DNA of 64,000 bases from NCBI GenBank assembly GCA_029067085.1, contig JAIEFE010000018.1, forward strand, positions 124,001 to 188,000. The letters run 5' to 3'. Made by a program: the position numbers and the translations under genes. Positions 46,665 to 55,419 of this stretch are shown here, piece by piece (positions within the stretch are counted from its first letter, which is position 1; each line of letters starts with the position of its first letter). Below the pieces are notes generated by a model that did no database searches, was not told the DNA's origin, and saw only the letters and a list, made by a program, of their open reading frames with translations. Source of the DNA: Lachnospiraceae bacterium. Its GTDB lineage: Bacteria > Bacillota > Clostridia > Lachnospirales > Lachnospiraceae.

Positions 46665-47381
46665 TTGAAAATTACTGTTATAAACGGAACAGAAAAACGT
46701 GGGGTAACCTATCGACTGAAAGAGATTTTTCTGGCAGGCTTTAAAGGAAAGGCAGATATCACGGAATACTATCTTCCAGCAGACGGCCCCGACTTCTGCA
46801 CAGGTTGTACCAACTGTTTTTTTAACGGCGAACATACTTGCAAAGATGCGGATAAAGTCAGAGTCATTGAAAAATCACTTTTAGAAGCAGACTTGATTGT
46901 AATGACTTCACCTGCTTATGTAATGCATGCGACCGGCGCCATGAAAACCCTGCTTGACCATTTTGGTTATCGCTGGATGCCGCATCGCCCTGCTCCGGAA
47001 ATGTTTTTAAAACGAGCAGTTATCATAACGCAGTGCTTAGGCGCAGGAGCAAAATCTACAGCAAAAGATATAAAGGACAGCTTATCCTGGTGGGGTATTT
47101 CCGAAATCAGTGTTTTTGCCGGTTCCTTGATGGGCGATATTATTTGGGATAAACTTTCCGAAAAGAAACGAAATGAACTCACACGAAAGGTTGAGAATCT
47201 TTCAAAGAAATTTTCTCATATAGACTATGCAAAGCCCGCACATACGAATTTGATCACAAAGATCAAATTTACCGTTTGCCGCATGATGCAGAAATCCCTG
47301 CATAAAGCCAATCCCGAATATACCGACGGAAAATATTGGGCAGCGCAGGGCTGGCTTGACAAAGGCAGGCCCTGGAAATAA
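46665..47381 (+). CDS. Flavodoxin-like NAD(P)H-dependent reductase
   Basis: 238 residues. Flavodoxin-fold NAD(P)H:FMN oxidoreductase: VINGTEKRGVTYRLKEIF FMN loop, the Cys-rich block FCTGCTNCFFNGEHTCKD and MTSPAYVMHATGAMKTLLDHFGYRWM. TTG start with GGGGG ten bases upstream. Likely reduces quinones or electrophiles sensed by the TetR protein; substrate unknown. Confidence 0.87.
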   Translation: MKITVINGTEKRGVTYRLKEIFLAGFKGKADITEYYLPADGPDFCTGCTNCFFNGEHTCKDADKVRVIEKSLLEADLIVMTSPAYVMHATGAMKTLLDHFGYRWMPHRPAPEMFLKRAVIITQCLGAGAKSTAKDIKDSLSWWGISEISVFAGSLMGDIIWDKLSEKKRNELTRKVENLSKKFSHIDYAKPAHTNLITKIKFTVCRMMQKSLHKANPEYTDGKYWAAQGWLDKGRPWK

Positions 47382-47400
47382 TTCTTGAAATAGAATTATT
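47377..47400. terminator. AT-rich bidirectional hairpin
   Basis: AATAATTCT pairs perfectly with AGAATTATT (47377-47385 with 47392-47400, six-base loop) between convergent genes. AT-rich, so weak as a terminator. Confidence 0.35.
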
Positions 47401-48154
47401 AATATTGTTTAACAAAAACAGTATTTCCCACATTGCAATGCTTAACCCATATCACGCCATTATCATTTGTCATGTCATATAATGATTTTTCTGTCTCGGT
47501 GATTTGGTCATATAACTCAATATATTCAGCCTGTTTCGCAAAAGGAAATTTCATGTCCGTAATGACTTGCTTTTCCTTTGTAAAACCATTGTCAGCAAAT
47601 AATTCATCTAACTTATTTGAAGAATAAAACTGAATATGTCCGTCCTTTTTAACCCGCATAAAACGATCAATTATCCCATCATCATCCTTATCATTTCTCA
47701 TGGGGTCAGAAACAAGCACTTTGCCCCCTTTCACTAAAATCCTGTTCATTTGCTGAATTGCATTTTCTGCATCCGGAAAATGGTGGAATGCATATCTGGT
47801 GACGATTAAATCAACACTTTCATCAGGAAATGGATAGTTTATTCCATCAAAAGCTTGAAATGATAAATTGGGAATCCCTTTTTCCTTGACAATTGCATTA
47901 TTCTTTTCAACAATCACATCTGCAATATCTATTCCACAAACACTGGCAGTTGGAAACTGTTCCGCTAACGGAAAAGCCAAGTAACCTGTTCCCGTTCCAA
48001 TGTCTAAAATATTATTATACTTGCTGCCATTTACTAAATCTAATAATAACGACAAATGGTTATCATCTTTGATGATTCCGGCATATATTTTGTTGTCTAA
48101 AACACGATTAAAGCTTTCTTTAGCCTGCTTAACATTTTCTACATCAGTATTCAT
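47399..48154 (-). CDS. SAM-dependent methyltransferase (class I)
   Basis: 251 residues. Rossmann methyltransferase with motif I ILDIGTGTGYLAF, acidic GIDIAD, and RYAFHHFPDAENAIQQMNRIL plus GGKVLVSDP. Closest in style to UbiE/MenG-type small-molecule methyltransferases; substrate unknown. ATG at 48154 follows AGGA; a TTG at 48193 overlapping the upstream gene is the alternative. Confidence 0.88.
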   Translation of the reverse strand: MNTDVENVKQAKESFNRVLDNKIYAGIIKDDNHLSLLLDLVNGSKYNNILDIGTGTGYLAFPLAEQFPTASVCGIDIADVIVEKNNAIVKEKGIPNLSFQAFDGINYPFPDESVDLIVTRYAFHHFPDAENAIQQMNRILVKGGKVLVSDPMRNDKDDDGIIDRFMRVKKDGHIQFYSSNKLDELFADNGFTKEKQVITDMKFPFAKQAEYIELYDQITETEKSLYDMTNDNGVIWVKHCNVGNTVFVKQY

Positions 48155-48164
48155 GGCAATAATC

Positions 48165-48908
48165 CTATCCGCTTTCTTCTTTTTTTGCTCCAATTTCTAA
48201 CCAAGTTGGCTTAAATCCACAGTTTAATGCAATATTCCATGAATGATAATTTGATACAGAAGTACCATAAAATGGAATATTATTACACTCAATAATTTTA
48301 TTTTTGAGTAAAGTTACAAGATAGGTTCCTACCCCTTTTGAACGATATTCAGGTAAAACATCAATGCCGATCTGTTGCCAATGCGGAGCGTCCTCGGAAC
48401 AACCTGCCATTCCCATTATTGTATCTCCGTCATAGGCACAAACAACTACCTTGTCTGGACGTTCTGGCTTAAATTCCGAACAAATTGCATTTGGAAATCG
48501 CTCGTCGCCGTAAAACCTATGTATCTCATCATCAAAGAACCATTTTACAGGGTATTTCTTCTTCGCTTTGATCTGTTCACAAGATAAAAACATATGGTAT
48601 GTTTGCGTGAGTGTATAGCCGTATTTATTTAATTCACGTTCAATAGGCAAAAGATTTGGTATTTCAAAAAGATAGTGCCCTTGCTTAACGTCGATATAAA
48701 CTCTAAGAAAATCCTGCATGCATTCATCGGCAGTCACGACAGCATTTTTACCCATTGTCACCATGTGGAAAAAGTATTTTTCTGAGGAATAGACTCGTCT
48801 GCCCTCATGCAGATCTGAGACGGTAAGAATATTATTCGATTTTAAAAAATCATCAGGTTTACAATTGAACTCAATTGATAATAATTCCATCAATTTTTGC
48901 ATACTCAT
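48165..48908 (-). CDS. GNAT acetyltransferase
   Basis: 247 residues. The C-terminal half is GNAT: IGIDVLPEYRSKGVGTYLVTLLKNKIIECNNIPFYGTSVSNYHSWNIALNCGF, with a long N-terminal domain that does not resemble a known module. Acceptor unknown. The downstream methyltransferase starts ten bases after the stop. Confidence 0.87.
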   Translation of the reverse strand: MSMQKLMELLSIEFNCKPDDFLKSNNILTVSDLHEGRRVYSSEKYFFHMVTMGKNAVVTADECMQDFLRVYIDVKQGHYLFEIPNLLPIERELNKYGYTLTQTYHMFLSCEQIKAKKKYPVKWFFDDEIHRFYGDERFPNAICSEFKPERPDKVVVCAYDGDTIMGMAGCSEDAPHWQQIGIDVLPEYRSKGVGTYLVTLLKNKIIECNNIPFYGTSVSNYHSWNIALNCGFKPTWLEIGAKKEESG

Positions 48909-48935
48909 TTTTATAATCACCCAAACAATCTCAAC

Positions 48936-49445
48936 TTACTTTTTATTTTGATATGATAAAAATTCTCTGCATTTATCCCAATGCATACCGGAGCAATTAT
49001 TCTCGCGAGCGATAACATCATTTACTTCATCGATTTGATACCATTTCAAGTCATCTACTTCATCAGAATCAGAAAATTGCGATTTCTTTACATAAGCAAT
49101 AAATCCAATCATAATAAGCTGCTTGGGTGCAAAGTAATAACTGGATATATAGTTACATCTTATGACATCTTGTCCGGTTTCTTCCTTTACTTCACGTGCA
49201 ACAGCATCTTCAATCGTTTCCCCATCTATCATATAACCGGATACGACCGTCCATTTATCTTCTGATATATAATTCTGCTTTAATAGAAGTATTTCATCAA
49301 ATTCATTGACTACTAACACCTCTACAACAGGAAGCGGATTATTGCCATATATTTTTTTACATGATGGACAAATTTTACAATCGTCATCACCACATTTCAT
49401 ATCTTCCAATTTATGACCACATTCTCCACAATACTTAAAAATCAT
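48936..49445 (-). CDS. Nudix hydrolase with zinc ribbon
   Basis: 169 residues. N-terminal zinc ribbon (CGECGHKLE...CKICPSC) followed by a complete Nudix box (G-x5-E-x7-REVKEETG near residues 75-95). Hydrolyses a nucleoside diphosphate derivative; zinc-ribbon members include NAD pyrophosphatase-like enzymes. Gene separated by 27 bases from the acetyltransferase. Confidence 0.9.
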   Translation of the reverse strand: MIFKYCGECGHKLEDMKCGDDDCKICPSCKKIYGNNPLPVVEVLVVNEFDEILLLKQNYISEDKWTVVSGYMIDGETIEDAVAREVKEETGQDVIRCNYISSYYFAPKQLIMIGFIAYVKKSQFSDSDEVDDLKWYQIDEVNDVIARENNCSGMHWDKCREFLSYQNKK

Positions 49446-49460
49446 TTATCGGTCACCCCA

Positions 49461-49739
49461 CTATCCCTTGTACGCAATTGCATCCACCTGAAATCTGATA
49501 CCTTCCCTTATAAAATCAGATGTATATGCTTTGCGGGCAGGATAATTTGCCATACAATATCCGACAAACACATAATCGCCGGCCTCAATAATGGTAGAAT
49601 CTGCCCAAAACTCGTCTACTTCAATTCGATTCATCTGATTCATTTGCGTTTTCTTTCTGCGCTTCTGCGATAAATTCAGTTTACCGTTATATGTACTATA
49701 ATACCTATTGCCATAAAAACCGTCAATATCCTGTGCCAC
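49461..49739 (-). CDS. Small hypothetical protein
   Basis: 92 residues, no recognised family. It has a basic stretch (LSQKRRKKTQMNQMNR) and a C-terminal part FVGYCMANYPARKAYTSDFIREGIRFQVDAIAY whose end resembles the RidA C-terminus; possibly a degraded member. Start is GTG without an obvious ribosome site. May be a relic. Confidence 0.4.
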   Translation of the reverse strand: MAQDIDGFYGNRYYSTYNGKLNLSQKRRKKTQMNQMNRIEVDEFWADSTIIEAGDYVFVGYCMANYPARKAYTSDFIREGIRFQVDAIAYKG

Positions 49740-49800
49740 AGCATTTTTTTCTTTCTATCTTTTATTCCATGACATAGACAAATCAACAAGACCATTAACA

Positions 49801-50325
49801 CTATCGTCCTTCTAAGTTACTTCTGACTTGCCTCACAAGCATCTCCACTGCCTCATCCACATCCTCCAACGTCAAACCTGCCGACGGATCTGTTTTAACC
49901 TGATGGCTTTTTACACAGGTATTATGCAGTTCAAGATCATCCAACACGACCCATCCATCAACATCCTCCTGCGATTTCAGCCATAAAAGTATCTCATCCG
50001 CCTTGACCAGACTGAATTTTTTCGTTCTTCTGATTTCCTCTGTGGTGAGATCCGGCGTGAATCCGGCAATCGCCAATCCCTCCCCGGCAAGCATTTCAAC
50101 CAGCCGTTCAGCCTCCTTACAAAGCGGCTTTCTTTCTTCATCAAACCAAAACCGCCATCCGGAATGCAGAATGATCTGCGCATCTGTCCTGTCAATCAAC
50201 TGCGCCAGCAGCTTCACCTTATCCCGGTCAATCAACTGACCGTCACTGATTTCTTTCTGATGACTCTCATTCCAAAATTCAGCATTCAGTACACCGTCTA
50301 TGTCCAAAAAAATCACTCTGCTCAT
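49801..50325 (-). CDS. HAD-fold protein (Swiss-army-knife RNA repair-like)
   Basis: 174 residues with FLDIDGVLN at the N-terminus (HAD motif I, DxD), ILHSGWRFWF (motif II) and VLDDLELHN (motif IV). HAD_SAK family; role unproven, suggested in nucleic-acid repair. Confidence 0.82.
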   Translation of the reverse strand: MSRVIFLDIDGVLNAEFWNESHQKEISDGQLIDRDKVKLLAQLIDRTDAQIILHSGWRFWFDEERKPLCKEAERLVEMLAGEGLAIAGFTPDLTTEEIRRTKKFSLVKADEILLWLKSQEDVDGWVVLDDLELHNTCVKSHQVKTDPSAGLTLEDVDEAVEMLVRQVRSNLEGR

Positions 50326-50365
50326 GGCACTCTCTCCTTCCAGTATCCGGTGTAAAATCCTTCCA

Positions 50366-50779
50366 TCATATCACCATGATCAGCGTCCCTGCTCCGATCA
50401 GCACACAGCCGATCAGCGATCTTGGGGTAAATTCTTCGTGAAGAAAAACAAAAGCAAGTATCAGGGTGATCACCACACTCAGTTTATCGATTGGAACCAC
50501 CTTAGACGCTTCTCCCGTCTGTAATGCCCGATAATAGCAAAGCCATGATGCACCGGTTGCCAGCCCGGAAAGAATCAGAAAAATCCAGCTCTTCTTACTG
50601 ATCTGCGCTATTCCGCTCTGTGTATTTGTCAGAAATACCATACCCCATGCCATAATAACGACCACGATCGTCCGTATTGCCGTGGCGAGATTGGAATTAA
50701 CTCCCTCTATACCGATTTTAGCCAGGATAGAGGTTAATGCCGCAAACACCGCGGACAAGATTGCAAACAAAAACCACAT
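50366..50779 (-). CDS. Half-size EamA-type transporter
   Basis: 137 residues, five hydrophobic segments: one EamA repeat only, with LSGLATGASWLCYYRALQTGEASKVVPIDKLSVV and FTPRSLIGCVLIGAGTLI. Such short members form dimers like SMR proteins. GGAGG nine bases before ATG 50779. The isochorismatase stop lies three bases upstream. Confidence 0.85.
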   Translation of the reverse strand: MWFLFAILSAVFAALTSILAKIGIEGVNSNLATAIRTIVVVIMAWGMVFLTNTQSGIAQISKKSWIFLILSGLATGASWLCYYRALQTGEASKVVPIDKLSVVITLILAFVFLHEEFTPRSLIGCVLIGAGTLIMVI

Positions 50780-50781
50780 AT

Positions 50782-51324
50782 TCAATTGCCTCCATTCTCA
50801 TCTGCAAGCATCTCCACCGCTTCTTCCATCGAAACGCACCTTGCGTATCTTCCGTTCCAAACAAAATCATTGTAATAATGGTAGCATACGTCATTCGTCA
50901 TATAATCGTTGTCAAACGTGGAGTTCGCATAGGCCGGCACAATCATCTCATATCCCTGATTGAAGCCGCTCTGAATCGTGGCGTCTATGCAGAAATTTGT
51001 CTGAAGACCCACGATCATGATTTTCGTTTCTTTTTTCTCTGACAGATACTGAGCCAAACCCGTCGATTTGTGCAACGCACTGTTTACGGTCTTGTCAAAG
51101 ATGCGTTCCCCCTCTATCGGCGAAAATTCCTCAAATATCGCAAACTCGTCGTCTCCTACGGAAAATCCTGTTCCGGGGCCATCGTCATGCCTTACATACA
51201 CGACCTCCACATGATACTTTCTGGCCTGCGCAATCAAAGTCTTTATATTCTCTCTCAGCTGTTCAAACACAAACAGCCGCTCATCCGTAATGCCCTTCTG
51301 GGTATCTACCACAAGTAATATCAT
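50782..51324 (-). CDS. Isochorismatase-family cysteine hydrolase
   Basis: 180 residues. Catalytic triad visible: Asp in VVDTQKGI, Lys in FDKTVNSAL and Cys in TNFCIDAT. Nicotinamidase-like or isochorismatase-like hydrolysis; substrate unknown. Start at 51324 (GGAG six bases upstream) chosen over ATG 51336. Confidence 0.88.
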   Translation of the reverse strand: MILLVVDTQKGITDERLFVFEQLRENIKTLIAQARKYHVEVVYVRHDDGPGTGFSVGDDEFAIFEEFSPIEGERIFDKTVNSALHKSTGLAQYLSEKKETKIMIVGLQTNFCIDATIQSGFNQGYEMIVPAYANSTFDNDYMTNDVCYHYYNDFVWNGRYARCVSMEEAVEMLADENGGN

Positions 51325-51325
51325 A

Positions 51326-51772
51326 TTATTCTCCATTCTCGCGTTCTTCCCATTGAAGAATCCGCTGTTTTGCCTTTTCGTACTCCTTCACAGAGATTCC
51401 TAGCCCTTCGCAGGCTTCCTCTAAGCTTACATGAAAATTTCTTATACTTAGCTCCACGTTTTTAACCATGGTTTTCAAGCTGCCCTGTTCTATTCCCCGT
51501 TCCATTCCAATTTCAAAAATATTCATTTTCACGGCCTCCCATTCCTCCGATTGCTTTACTTCTCTGACAATCTTGTCCAAATTCAGAATCCGATCATCTT
51601 TCTCCGTAACATCTTCATTCTCTAAAGTGGTATATTTCATATACTGTAGAAAACTGACCAGCTCCGGCCGTCCATTTTTACTCGCTATATTCAGAAAAAT
51701 CTTGCTTGTTCCATCTTCCTCCCTGCCGTTATTCAGTTGTAAGCAAGGAGCTCCGCGGAGAATATTCCGCAT
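51326..51772 (-). pseudogene. C-terminal fragment of an Rpn-family nuclease/transposase protein
   Basis: 148 residues resembling the C-terminal part of Rpn family (PD-(D/E)XK) proteins, including YMKYTTLENEDVTEKDD and the IEQGSLKTMVKNVEL region. The nuclease core is missing, since a full protein is about 300 residues, and the ATG has no ribosome site. The 313-base region between here and 52086 is AT-rich and, apart from the promoter noted, holds no gene. Confidence 0.7.
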
Positions 51773-51925
51773 GGATACGGACTTAGAAATCGTCCGATAA
51801 GATACTGTAAAGATCTTAGATTTGTTCTTTGCTTAGATAGATTTTAACACATACATTTTTTCATTACAAGATAAACTTTCAGGCGTTCAAAACTTAAAAG
51901 GATATTTGTATCTTTATAAATTCTC

Positions 51926-51954
51926 TTGACAATACTTCTATATAGTACTATTCT
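51926..51954 (+). promoter_or_regulatory. Promoter of the 52086 gene
   Basis: TTGACA (51926-51931), 17-base spacer, TATTCT (51949-51954). Inverted repeat TATATAG/CTATATA (51939-51945, 51953-51959) overlaps the -10 and could be an operator. Confidence 0.65.
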
Positions 51955-52085
51955 ATATAATATAAATAGACTCGTTACAAAATGAATCAGATTTTTACAG
52001 GGGTTAAGCGATGAGGAGATGTTCACTCCGGAAACAATTTTTAGGAAAATGCTTACGAATCTTACAGAAAAGGAGAATCACACAA

Positions 52086-52520
52086 ATGGAACTTAACATG
52101 TTAAAAACGGGAATACGCGCACTGCGCGAAAACGCACAGGTTGCCTATGTTGCCTCGGTGAACGAAGATGGCTTCCCCCAGATCAAGGGAATGCTGGTTT
52201 TAGAACACGAAAGCATGAAAACCCACTATTTTTCAACCAACACCAGCTCGAAGAGAGTATCACAGTTTTTGAAAAATCCCAAAGCCTCTGTGTACTATGT
52301 TGATGATACCAAGGATCAGTATAAAGGCGCGTTGTTTACAGGAACCATGGAAGTATGCACCGACCACGAGACGAAAGCTTTTCTCTGGCGGGACGGATTC
52401 GAACTGTATTATCCGAAGGGTGTAGACGATGAAGATTACTGCGTATACAAGTTTACCGCCGAGACCGTCAACTATTACTATGGTCTGAGCAATGTGACCT
52501 TGTCGGTGGACGAACTGTAA
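52086..52520 (+). CDS. Pyridoxamine 5'-phosphate oxidase-family flavoprotein
   Basis: 144 residues, split-barrel FMN-binding fold: VAYVASVNEDGFPQIKGMLVLEHE and STNTSSKRVSQFLKNPKASVYYVD are the family's stress-type General stress protein 26-like elements. Cytoplasmic; the exact reaction is unknown. GGAG ten bases before 52086. An upstream in-frame ATG at 52011 is not family-like. Confidence 0.85.
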   Translation: MELNMLKTGIRALRENAQVAYVASVNEDGFPQIKGMLVLEHESMKTHYFSTNTSSKRVSQFLKNPKASVYYVDDTKDQYKGALFTGTMEVCTDHETKAFLWRDGFELYYPKGVDDEDYCVYKFTAETVNYYYGLSNVTLSVDEL

Positions 52521-52550
52521 TCACTTTTCTACTCCTGTTCATCCACTATT

Positions 52551-53828
52551 TCAGCCGCGGTACACAATCTTCCCGCCGCAGATGGTATAGTTGATCACCC
52601 CCGGCATTGTCTCCCCCACGAAAGGCGAGTTTGCTGCTTTTGACGCGAAATTATTCACCACCCATTCTCTATTCGGATCGAACACCACCAGATCCGCCGG
52701 ACCACCCTCCTTCAGATACCCCGCATCGAGATGATAAAGTTTCGCGGGTGCTAGACTCATTTTCTCTATCAGTTCCATCAGGGAAAGACAGCCCTTGTTC
52801 ACCAGCTCTCGAATCCCTAAAGAGAGCGCCGTTTCCAATCCAATGATACCGCTTGGCGCCTCCGTCAGCGGTTTTTCCTTTTCCTCTGCACTGTGAGGCG
52901 CATGATCGGTGGCGATCATGTCAATCGTACCGTCCCGAAGTCCCTCGATGATTGCCAGTCTATCCGCCTCCTCCCTGAGCGGCGGATTCATTTTCGCAAA
53001 TGTCCCATGCTTTATCACAGCTTGCTCCGTCAGGGTAAAGTGGTGCGGCGTCGCCTCCGCGAAGATATGCTTGCTCCTTTTCTTAGCCTGCCGCACCAAT
53101 TCCACAGCCTCCTTTGTGCTGATATGCTGGATGGAGAGGTCCGCTTCCTCTTCTACGGCAATCCGCAGATCCCGCTCCACCATGGAGATCTCCGCTTCTC
53201 TGGGCGATCCGCCGATATCATAATGCGCCGCGGCCTTTCCCGCATTGACGCCGTTATTTGTAATAAGAGCCGGATTTTCCTCATGGAGGCTGACCGGCTT
53301 GCCGCACTTTGCCGCCATCTGCAACGCTTCCCGCAACAGCGCCTGATCCATCAGGGGTATGCCGTCATCGGTAAAACCTGCAGCTCCGTTTCCCGCAAGC
53401 ATTTCCATATCCGTCAGCTCTTTTCCAGCCAGCCCCTTCGTCACGTTGGCACAGGAATAGACGTGAATCCCCGTCTCTTTTCCTTTTTCGAGAACATAGT
53501 GCAGTGTCTCTACATTATCCACTGCGGGCTTCGTGTTAGCCATCAGGACAACCGAGGTAAAGCCTCCCTTTGCCGCCGCTGCTGCCCCAGTGTAGATATC
53601 TTCCTTGTGGGTAAATCCGGGATCCCGAAAATGGACGTGCACATCCACCAGTCCCGGCACAATATATTGACCATTTAAGTCAATTTCTTCCGAAAAAGCC
53701 CTGTCCACCGGTGTCCCCTGCGGCATGATCCCCACAATCTTTCCTGACTCCGTGTCGATCAGAATATCCCGATAACCCTCTTGCCCCGATGCGGGGTCCA
53801 GTATATATCCATTCTTTAAGTACAGCAT
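52551..53828 (-). CDS. pyrC: Dihydroorotase
   Basis: 425 residues. Zinc enzyme closing the dihydroorotate ring in pyrimidine synthesis. Metal ligands: DVHVHFRDPG, GFTDDG, SLHEEN, IQHIST and ATDHAPH; C-terminal motif of class I enzymes PADLVVFDPNREWVVN is present. GGAAGG upstream of the ATG. It is on the same strand as pyrK-pyrD but separated by about 14.8 kb of accessory genes. Confidence 0.96.
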   Translation of the reverse strand: MLYLKNGYILDPASGQEGYRDILIDTESGKIVGIMPQGTPVDRAFSEEIDLNGQYIVPGLVDVHVHFRDPGFTHKEDIYTGAAAAAKGGFTSVVLMANTKPAVDNVETLHYVLEKGKETGIHVYSCANVTKGLAGKELTDMEMLAGNGAAGFTDDGIPLMDQALLREALQMAAKCGKPVSLHEENPALITNNGVNAGKAAAHYDIGGSPREAEISMVERDLRIAVEEEADLSIQHISTKEAVELVRQAKKRSKHIFAEATPHHFTLTEQAVIKHGTFAKMNPPLREEADRLAIIEGLRDGTIDMIATDHAPHSAEEKEKPLTEAPSGIIGLETALSLGIRELVNKGCLSLMELIEKMSLAPAKLYHLDAGYLKEGGPADLVVFDPNREWVVNNFASKAANSPFVGETMPGVINYTICGGKIVYRG

Positions 53829-53876
53829 ACTTTATCCTTCCTGTATATATATCTTTTTTTACATCATCACTGTGTC

Positions 53877-54003
53877 GTGCCAAGAAAGTTCTCTCAAGGA
53901 GCCCCTCAAAATACACCGGTACTTAGCAAGGTTTTTTCGAGCTTAGTACCGCTGTGTATTTTGCGGAGCGAGAGCGTGGCGACGAAGAGAAGTTTCTTGG
54001 CAC
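53877..54003. repeat. 127-bp imperfect inverted-repeat element
   Basis: The ends GTGCCAAGAAAGTTCTCT (53877-53894) and AGAGAAGTTTCTTGGCAC (53986-54003) are inverted with one mismatch. Inner arms CAAAATACAC-CGGTAC (from 53907) and GTACCGCTGTGTATTTTG (to about 53963) pair with a two-base insertion. A TTTTTT loop (53932-53937) separates the halves. No coding capacity. Resembles a MITE, or a large transcribed hairpin. Confidence 0.8.
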
Positions 54004-54025
54004 ATTATTATTATTTCATTATAAT

Positions 54026-54454
54026 CTATTCAAACACCACCGGCTTCTCCAAAAACTCTGTCTTCACCACCACATAGGGGTAACTTTTCACCTGATTTTT
54101 CTTCTCCTCCGGAGATGGGCCAATCAGATTCGTGTCAATATAGACCGCATTGGCCGTCTCGTACAGCGCATTCACCGCTATGCTGTAGCCGCCGGTCTGC
54201 TGCGCTCCGTACCCCATGCAGATATAGAGAAACCCTTGATCCTCAAAGGTCAGCCTGAAAGCATTCTCCTTCCTCTCCTCTATTTTTTCAAGCAGCTCCT
54301 TTGGTATGTTGTCCTCCGCTATCACCGTGTATTCCAAATCCTTAATCTTCTCCATGGGATCCTGCTTTTTCCCGCAGGCATACACCAGAAGACACAATAG
54401 ACAGATAAGACAGGCGCTTAAGATCCTCTTCTGATATTCATCTCGTTTACCCAT
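54026..54454 (-). CDS. PrcB-like lipoprotein
   Basis: 142 residues. Lipobox VYAC near residue 27 (CLLCLLVYACGKK). The C-terminal half, TGGYSIAVNALYETANAVYIDTNLIGPSPEEKKNQVKSYPYVVVK, is the PrcB C-terminal domain pattern, usually a companion of PrtP-type proteases. No protease gene adjoins it. Divergent from plsC. Confidence 0.8.
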   Translation of the reverse strand: MGKRDEYQKRILSACLICLLCLLVYACGKKQDPMEKIKDLEYTVIAEDNIPKELLEKIEERKENAFRLTFEDQGFLYICMGYGAQQTGGYSIAVNALYETANAVYIDTNLIGPSPEEKKNQVKSYPYVVVKTEFLEKPVVFE

Positions 54455-54502
54455 AGGTCCTCCACAACTTCCTCTTACTATCTAATTTATTATGCGGAGG
54501 CA

Positions 54503-54531
54503 TTGTCTATTCCTGCGGTTTTTGCTATACT
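54503..54531 (+). promoter_or_regulatory. Promoter of the plsC-type gene
   Basis: TTGTCT (54503-54508), 17-base spacer, TATACT (54526-54531); leader of about 55 bases to the ATG at 54593. Confidence 0.75.
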
Positions 54532-54592
54532 ATACGCAATGGCAATGAGCAGTGCGCATTGCGGCATAAAACATTCAAGAAAGGTTTTTATT

Positions 54593-55327
54593 ATGATCCG
54601 TCTCTTATTAGTCGCTGTATTTGTATTTCTTTTTCTGATTTTTAGCATCCCGCTTCTGATCGTTGAATATTTTCTTGGGAAATGGAATATGGAAGCCAAA
54701 AACAAGAGCTCACTTGCCATTGTCAACTGGGCATTCCGCTGTGTCCTCTTTCTCTCCGGTGTGTCAGTCACAGTCATCGGTGAGGAAAATGTACCGCAGG
54801 ATGAGCCGGTACTCTATATCGGCAACCACCGAAGCTACTTTGACATTATTATGACCTATGTGCGGGTGCCCAGACCTACCGGCTACATCGCAAAGATCGG
54901 CATGATCAAAGTGCCGCTCCTCTCACACTGGATGAAAAATCTCCACTGCCTTTTTCTGGACAGAAAAGACCTCAAACAGGGCATGAAGACCATTCTGGAG
55001 GCAGTGGAAAAAGTAAAATCCGGCATTTCCATCTGCATCTTCCCCGAAGGGAGCCGCAGCACGGAACCTGACACTTTTCTGCCCTTCCACGGCGGCAGCT
55101 TTAAGATTGCCGAAAAATCCGGCTGCCCCATCGTCCCCATCAGCATCAACAACGCCGACCACATATGGGAAGCTCATCTTCCCTGGATCAAAAAGACCCA
55201 TGTCGTCATCGAGTACGGCAAACCCATCTACACAAAGGATCTCGACAAGGAGCAGAAGCGTCATATTGATGATACCGTTCTTACCGTTATCAAATCCATG
55301 TATATGAAGAATAAATCTGCTGTCTAA
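54593..55327 (+). CDS. plsC: 1-acyl-glycerol-3-phosphate acyltransferase
   Basis: 244 residues. Membrane anchor at about 1-25; acyltransferase motifs NHRSYFD (HX4D) and FPEGSRS are intact, with the third motif CPIVPISINN. Makes phosphatidic acid from lysophosphatidate. AAAGG is the likely ribosome site; an earlier in-frame ATG at 54503 lies inside the promoter. Confidence 0.92.
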   Translation: MIRLLLVAVFVFLFLIFSIPLLIVEYFLGKWNMEAKNKSSLAIVNWAFRCVLFLSGVSVTVIGEENVPQDEPVLYIGNHRSYFDIIMTYVRVPRPTGYIAKIGMIKVPLLSHWMKNLHCLFLDRKDLKQGMKTILEAVEKVKSGISICIFPEGSRSTEPDTFLPFHGGSFKIAEKSGCPIVPISINNADHIWEAHLPWIKKTHVVIEYGKPIYTKDLDKEQKRHIDDTVLTVIKSMYMKNKSAV

Positions 55328-55330
55328 TAT

Positions 55331-55410
55331 ACAGATTTTACAAGCAATTCTGTCGTTCCGAAACATCTGACTGAGCACAGGCAAAGGATTCTTATAAAAT
55401 CTGTATTTTT
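55331..55410. terminator. Bidirectional terminator between convergent genes
   Basis: ACAGATTTTACAAG (55331-55344) pairs with CTTATAAAATCTGT (55391-55404, 13 of 14), 46-base loop, followed by ATTTTTG. Long loop lowers certainty. Confidence 0.5.
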
Positions 55411-55419
55411 GTTACGTTT

